From Massilia sp. UBA2709 (lineage in GTDB: Bacteria; Pseudomonadota; Gammaproteobacteria; Burkholderiales; Burkholderiaceae_D): a DNA stretch of 10,199 nt. The notes under the pieces are model-generated. The model did no database searches, was not told the origin of the DNA, and saw only the letters and a program-made list of their open reading frames with translations. A program made the translations under genes and the position numbers. Below, piece after piece: positions 6,672-10,199 of the stretch (position 1 is the first letter of the stretch; each line of letters begins with the position of its first letter). The stretch spans positions 1-10,199 of the forward strand of contig DEKZ01000308.1 in assembly GCA_002354135.1 (NCBI GenBank), in the 5' to 3' direction.

Positions 6672-8354
6672 ATGGACAAGTTTTGGCTCAAGTCGTACCA
6701 GGCGGGCGTAGCGGCGGAGATCGACCCGACGCAGTACCGCTCCCTGACCCATTTGCTGGAAGAATCCTTCCGCAAGTACGCTGACCAGAAGGCCTTCGCC
6801 TGCATGGACAAGATCATCACCTACGGCGACCTCGACCGCATGTCGCAGCAGATGGCGGCCTGGCTGCAAAGCCGCGGCCTGCAACCGGGCGCGCGCGTGG
6901 CGATCATGCTGCCGAACGTCCTGCAATACCCGGTCGCGATGGCAGCCGCCCTGCGCGGCGGCTACACCATCGTCAACGTCAATCCCCTCTACACCCCGCG
7001 CGAACTGCAGCATCAACTGAACGACTCCGGCGCCGAGGTGCTGGTGGTGCTGGAGAACTTCGCCCACACCGTCGAGCAGGTGATCGCCAACACCCCGGTC
7101 AAGCACGTCGTCGTCGGCACCATGGGCGACCTGCTGGGCGGCGTGAAGGGCGCGATCGTCAACTTCGTCGTCCGCAACGTCAAGAAGATGGTGCCGGCCT
7201 GGTCGCTGCCCGGCCACACCGGCTTCAAGAAGATGCTGGCCGAGGGTGCGCGCCTGGCGTTCAAGCCGGTGAAGCTGGGCCACGACGACATCGCCTTCCT
7301 GCAGTACACCGGCGGCACCACGGGCGTCTCGAAAGGCGCCGTCCTGCTGCACAAGAACGTGCTGGCCAACGTGCTGCAGAACGAAGCCTGGTTCGGTCCG
7401 TCGCTGGCGAACGCCCCGGCCGGCAAGCAGCTCGAATTCATGTGCGCGCTGCCGCTGTACCACATCTATGCGCTGACGGTCTGCGCGCTGCTCGGCATGC
7501 GCCTGGGCGCGATGAACGTCCTGATCCCGAACCCGCGCGACATGGACGGCTTCATCAAGGAACTGGGCAAGTACAAGATCAACGTGTTCCCGGCCGTGAA
7601 CACCCTGTACAACGGCCTGGTCAACCAGCCGGCCTTCGCCGCCCTGGATCACTCGACTTACCTGGTCTGCCCGGGCGGCGGCATGGCCGTGCAGCAGGCG
7701 GTGGCCGACAAATGGCTGAAGATCACGGGCACGCCGATCGTCGAAGGTTACGGCCTGTCCGAGACCTCGCCGGTGGTCACTGCGAACCGCTGCGACATCA
7801 GCGACTTCACCGGCACCATCGGCCTGCCGCTGCCGTCGACCGAAGTGCTGATCCTCGATGAGGCGAACAACCCGGTCCCGTTCGGCCAGTCCGGCGAGAT
7901 CGCCGTGCGCGGCCCGCAGGTGATGGCGGGCTACTGGAAGCGCGACGACGAGACCGCGAAGGTGATGACGGCGGATGGCTTCCTGAAAACCGGCGACATC
8001 GGCATCATGGACGAGAAGGGCTACACCCGCATCGTCGACCGCAAGAAGGACATGATCATCGTCTCGGGCTTCAACGTCTACCCGAACGAAGTCGAGAACG
8101 TGGTCGCCTCGCACCCGGGCGTGCTGGAAGTGGCCTGTGTCGGCGTGCCGGACAAGCACTCGGGCGAAGCCGTGAAGCTGTACGTGGTCAAGAAAGACCC
8201 GAAGCTGACCGCCGAGGACTTGCTGCACTTCTGCAAGGACGAACTGACCGGCTACAAGCGCCCGCGCCACATCGAGTTCCGCGACACGCTGCCGAAGACC
8301 AACGTCGGCAAGATCCTGCGCCGCGAGCTGCGGGACGAGAAGCAGACGGCTTGA
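6672..8354 (+). CDS. fadD: Long-chain-fatty-acid--CoA ligase (FadD type), tandem copy 2
   Basis: A 560-residue acyl-CoA synthetase with the same role as its upstream neighbour. The two align from residue 1 to 560 without any gap, and counts in three sampled blocks (1-50, 201-260, 401-460) give about 60-75% identity. Motifs sit at the same positions: YTGGTTGVSKG (212-222), YHIYALT (263-269), GGGMAV (335-340), YGLSETSP (360-367), canonical KTGD (439-442), DRKKDMIIVSG (456-466) and catalytic K547. Differences cluster around 181-205, 241-257 and 325-334, regions that may shape substrate choice (inference). GAGG (6662-6665) is well placed 6 bases before the ATG. The preceding intergenic hairpin suggests that it has its own promoter or is expressed by read-through; no clear promoter is seen in 6567-6671. 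A strong terminator follows. Whether the copies differ in chain-length preference cannot be read from sequence. Confidence 0.96.
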   Translation: MDKFWLKSYQAGVAAEIDPTQYRSLTHLLEESFRKYADQKAFACMDKIITYGDLDRMSQQMAAWLQSRGLQPGARVAIMLPNVLQYPVAMAAALRGGYTIVNVNPLYTPRELQHQLNDSGAEVLVVLENFAHTVEQVIANTPVKHVVVGTMGDLLGGVKGAIVNFVVRNVKKMVPAWSLPGHTGFKKMLAEGARLAFKPVKLGHDDIAFLQYTGGTTGVSKGAVLLHKNVLANVLQNEAWFGPSLANAPAGKQLEFMCALPLYHIYALTVCALLGMRLGAMNVLIPNPRDMDGFIKELGKYKINVFPAVNTLYNGLVNQPAFAALDHSTYLVCPGGGMAVQQAVADKWLKITGTPIVEGYGLSETSPVVTANRCDISDFTGTIGLPLPSTEVLILDEANNPVPFGQSGEIAVRGPQVMAGYWKRDDETAKVMTADGFLKTGDIGIMDEKGYTRIVDRKKDMIIVSGFNVYPNEVENVVASHPGVLEVACVGVPDKHSGEAVKLYVVKKDPKLTAEDLLHFCKDELTGYKRPRHIEFRDTLPKTNVGKILRRELRDEKQTA

Positions 8355-8369
8355 TCCTTCATCGTTGAG

Positions 8370-8410
8370 AAAAAACGGCATCCCCGCCTGAATCGGAGAT
8401 GCCGTTTTTT
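8370..8410 (+). terminator. Intrinsic terminator after fadD copy 2 (probably bidirectional)
   Basis: AAAAAACGGCATC (8370-8382) and GATGCCGTTTTTT (8398-8410) are perfect 13-base reverse complements around a 15-base loop. The run of T on the right and of A on the left give a good terminator on both strands. It begins 15 bases after the stop codon at 8352-8354. On the minus strand it would stop transcripts arriving from the phoD remnant. Confidence 0.88.
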
Positions 8411-8425
8411 TATTGTTTGCACGGA

Positions 8426-8454
8426 CCGTAGGGTGGGCACCCCGTGCCCACGCG
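8426..8454 (+). repeat. REP-like palindromic repeat, copy 2
   Basis: CCGTAGGGTGGGCAC, three bases, then GTGCCCACGCG. GTGGGCAC (8433-8440) pairs perfectly with GTGCCCAC (8444-8451). It has the same sequence and orientation as the copy at 34-61 except in the loop. It forms the left arm of the composite element ending at 8624. Confidence 0.8.
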
Positions 8455-8479
8455 AAAGCACGATCAGCGTCGGTAGCTG

Positions 8480-8518
8480 ATTTGTCGCGAATGGCGCATA
8501 TCGCCGGCAGCGACAAAT
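8480..8518. repeat. Nested stem-loop between the two inverted REP-like copies
   Basis: ATTTGTCGC (8480-8488) and GCGACAAAT (8510-8518) are perfect 9-base reverse complements. Inside them GGCG (8493-8496) pairs with CGCC (8502-8505) around CATAT. The structure has no T-run and no convincing gene covers it. It may be a processing or recognition hairpin of the surrounding repeat, or part of an unrecognised repeat family. Confidence 0.6.
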
Positions 8519-8595
8519 GCGTCGTGCCAGCGTTTCCATGATGGTTAGCGCATCGAGCGGAAAGCGGCGGCCACGGACTGCGGCCAGGCACGTAA

Positions 8596-8624
8596 CGCGT
8601 GGGCACGAAGTGCCCACCCTACGG
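8596..8624 (-). repeat. REP-like palindromic repeat, copy 3 (inverted)
   Basis: CGCGTGGGCAC, three bases (GAA), then GTGCCCACCCTACGG: the reverse complement of the copy at 8426-8454 apart from the loop. Together they form an inverted pair with about 140 bases between, resembling a bacterial interspersed mosaic element. It ends 18 bases from the stop codon of the phoD remnant. Confidence 0.8.
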
Positions 8625-8642
8625 TCGAGGTCTCCCATGCAT

Positions 8643-9671
8643 TCAGCCGCGAACGATGCGCGGCCGTCCGTCCTGCACGGCGAACGCGGACAGCACCGAT
8701 TGGCCCGAACGCGCATCGCGCACATCGTCCAGCGCCATGAAGCGCGCGTTGGTCTCGGCTGGCGTGACATCAAGCAGCATGTAGCCGCGCCGGTCGCTGC
8801 GCCCGTACAGGATGTGCGGATTGCGCTCGACGTTGTCTTGCGTGCGCGCCTGCGGACGCGAGCTGGAGGTGACCGAAGTGCCGCAGAGTTCGGCAGCAAT
8901 GACCGGGTTCGCCTTCGACACCGGCCGCGCGACATCGCGCCGCAGCTCGGCCGCGTAGAAGGTGTGGACGTCGCCCGACAGCACCAGCGGATTGCGGGCA
9001 CGGCTTTTCGCCAGCGTGTCGAGCAGGCGCCGGCGCGCGGCCGGATAGCCGTCCCAACCATCGGTCCAGAAGCGGCCATCGTCGGGTGAGCGCACCGGTA
9101 CCCCGCTCGACTGCGCCATCAGGGTCTGCTGGGCGAGGATGTTCCAGCGCGCCCGCGAAGACGACAAACCCTGCGCCAGCCAGGCTTCCTGCTCCGCTCC
9201 CAACATCGTCCGCCGCGGATCGCGCAGTTCGGCGCAGGCGCGCGCCAGCACCACGTTCGAGCCGCCGCGGCCGGGCTTCGAACAGGCGAGGGGAGAGCGG
9301 TACTGGCGGTCGTCGAGCAGGTGAAAGCGCGCCAGCCGGCCCCAGTCATGGCGCTGGAAGATGCGCAGCGTGCCGAAGCTGCGCGGCGCGGGCAGGCGCA
9401 GCGGCATGTGTTCATAAAAGGCCTGGTAGGCCGCGGCGCGGCGGGTTGCGAAATCCGGCGCCAGGCGCTCGTCGACATCGCTCGCGTAATCGTTGGCGAC
9501 CTCGTGGTCGTCCGAGGTCACGATCCAGGGCGCGGCGCGGTGGGCGGCCTGCAAATCCGGGTCGCTCTTCTACTGCGCGTAGCGGGCGCGGTAGTCGGCC
9601 AGCGTGAACGACTCGTGCGAGCGCACCGCGCGCGGCGGATGGCGCAGCTGGTAGGGGCCCCATTCATAATA
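8643..9671 (-). pseudogene. phoD: Decayed phoD-type alkaline phosphatase: internal TAG and missing N-terminal part
   Basis: The minus strand encodes most of a PhoD-family (calcium/iron-dependent, normally Tat-exported) phosphatase/phosphodiesterase. Family landmarks are APWIVTSDDHEVANDY (DDHE at 9501-9512), HLLDDRQYRSPLAC, the segment RARWNILAQQTLMAQ, FWTDGWDGYP and the metal-site SGDVHTFY (SGDVH at 8964-8978). Reading upstream in the same frame, coding continues as YYEWGPYQLRHPPRAV then SHESFTLADYRARYAQ, followed by TAG (9570-9572) and KSDPDLQAAH. PhoD proteins normally have a residue such as Tyr at that point, so a TAC-to-TAG change is likely. Upstream of about 9671 homology is lost, another in-frame TAG occurs at 9708-9710, and the usual signal peptide and N-terminal domain (roughly 150-200 residues) are absent. 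The TTG at 9552-9554 could only begin a truncated, unexported fragment. The two defects together support a pseudogene. G+C is very high (about 77% in a sampled line), unlike the DNA that follows. Confidence 0.85.
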
Positions 9672-10039
9672 ACCGCGAATGCCGGGGGTATGGACGCCGC
9701 AGGGAGCCTAGTATCTAAAGGGTTTATCGGAAAGCTCGAGTGTCCATAGGTAGGGGCTCGAAAAGGGACGTTTTTCGGGAACAGTGTCCATACGTCCCGC
9801 TTTGTAGTGAGGAACGTATTGCCCTATCCTCTTCATGAGGCTGCACCTATCGGCAACCAGATCGACAAACTTGCGGATACGCTCAGTAACGTCAAACTGC
9901 TACCGGTAAGCAGGATCGTTCGACGATACCGTCGCCGCACGGCTGTCAGCCAGATCAACAATGCCGGGTATCGACGGGAGGTGTCCGGCTTGATGGAGAA
10001 CCCCATCCCATGTCGTTAATTTCGCATGAACCCTGTTGG
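9672..10039. other. Lower-GC stretch with no convincing gene; boundary repeats
   Basis: G+C is about 52% in sampled 60-base lines, well below the neighbouring phoD remnant. Two overlapping open frames are visible: plus strand 9807-10019 (70 codons, GTG start) and minus strand 9833-10006 (57 codons, ATG start, arginine-rich then hydrophobic). Neither has a clear ribosome-binding site or a family I recognise, so I do not call either as a gene. The left part contains the repeats listed at 9739-9798. The stretch looks like inserted or rearranged DNA joined to the phoD remnant. Confidence 0.5.
9739..9798. repeat. 10-bp direct repeats and a 7-bp inverted repeat near the phoD junction
   Basis: AGTGTCCATA occurs at 9739-9748 and again at 9783-9792, a 44-base period. 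GGGACGT (9765-9771) and ACGTCCC (9792-9798) form a perfect inverted repeat around a 20-base loop that contains the second direct repeat. CTCGA-type sequence recurs at 9735-9740 and 9756-9761. This clustering resembles protein-binding ends of a mobile element, but I do not recognise the element. Confidence 0.5.
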
Positions 10040-10199
10040 TCAAGGCTTTAGCAATTGCCAGAGTTCTGTGCCGAGGATCGACGCAAGCCGCTCTGCACTG
10101 TCGAACGAAACATTACTCACGTATCGTTCTACTTGGCTAACGTATGTCCTGTGGAACCCTGCAAGTTCCCCAAGCCGAGGCTTTGTTGCGTAAATCGAG
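10040..10199 (-). CDS. XRE-family helix-turn-helix DNA-binding protein, C-terminal part (runs off the window)
   Basis: The last 52 codons of a minus-strand gene, ending in TGA (10040-10042); the start lies beyond the right edge. Residues in order: RLGELAGFHRTYVSQVERYV, then SNVSFDSAERLASILG, then TELWQLLKP. This is the second half of a Cro/C1-type HTH: the recognition helix with HRTYVSQVER, followed by the helix in which small XRE proteins carry 'LD..ERLA..LG', and a short tail. The protein ends a few residues after the HTH, so it is probably a small stand-alone regulator. Small XRE proteins of this kind often control toxin-antitoxin, restriction or mobile-element genes, but nothing in the window shows its target. 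Base composition (about 48% G+C in the last full line) differs from the rest of the window, which fits acquisition by transfer (inference). Confidence 0.8.
   Translation of the reverse strand, partial: SIYATKPRLGELAGFHRTYVSQVERYVSNVSFDSAERLASILGTELWQLLKP

Noticed and set aside
5601..8606. A 1001-codon open frame on the minus strand antisense to both fadD copies
   Set aside because: It mirrors the codon bias of the two genes: low-complexity, rich in His, Arg, Ala, Val and Asp, with no domain, and it crosses a terminator and repeats. The plus-strand fadD genes explain the sequence completely.
8426..8624. A CRISPR array or tRNA-like gene in the repeat region
   Set aside because: There are only two inverted arms and a central hairpin, with no regular direct repeats with spacers, and no cloverleaf or T-loop consensus could be drawn.
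8643..9554. An intact 303-residue phosphatase starting at the TTG at 9552-9554
   Set aside because: PhoD-like coding sequence continues upstream of this TTG through the TAG, so the TTG is internal; a product starting there would lack the signal peptide and part of the active-site domain.
9570..9572. Programmed amber read-through or pyrrolysine-like recoding in phoD
   Set aside because: No recoding signal is visible and the gene is also missing its 5' end; mutation in a decaying gene is simpler.

Overview
The window is GC-rich (60-base lines sampled inside genes run about 67-77% G+C) and is packed with genes using strongly biased codons. Protein families, the gene arrangement and a GTAGGGTGGGCAC-type palindromic repeat suggest a betaproteobacterium, most likely an Oxalobacteraceae/Massilia-like member of the Burkholderiales. 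That placement is inference from composition and family resemblance, not a database result.

Layout. (1) Positions 1-109 hold a palindromic intergenic repeat. (2) 110-1303, minus strand, encodes an M20-family amidohydrolase of the hippurate hydrolase/aminoacylase type. (3) It is divergent from 1475-3580, plus strand, a soluble molybdopterin/4Fe-4S oxidoreductase of the DMSO reductase superfamily. (4) This overlaps by 17 bases 3564-4682, a lipoprotein zinc metallopeptidase with a HELAH motif (the COG4324-type 'putative aminopeptidase'). (5) An AT-richer control region (4683-4868) leads into two tandem paralogous long-chain acyl-CoA synthetases (fadD type, 4869-6566 and 6672-8354). They align without a gap over 560 residues, each has its own ribosome-binding site, and each is followed by an intrinsic-terminator-like hairpin. 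(6) 8426-8624 is a composite repeat: two inverted copies of the window-start repeat flank a perfect 9-bp stem-loop. (7) 8643 to about 9671, minus strand, is a decayed phoD-type alkaline phosphatase gene. It has an in-frame TAG, and its first part, including the export signal, is missing. (8) From about 9670 to the right edge G+C drops to about 50%. This stretch holds a repeat-rich boundary segment, no convincing gene over about 360 bases, and at the edge the C-terminal 52 residues of an XRE-type DNA-binding protein on the minus strand.

How the parts work together. The two FadD-like enzymes would activate imported long-chain fatty acids to acyl-CoA for beta-oxidation or lipid synthesis. The amidohydrolase, the molybdoenzyme and the lipoprotein peptidase look like independent housekeeping or accessory metabolism; only the last two are likely to be co-transcribed. 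No defence, secretion or biosynthetic cluster is visible. The parts that deserve most attention are the broken phoD next to foreign-looking DNA, the composite repeat at 8426-8624, and the palindromes upstream of the first fadD.
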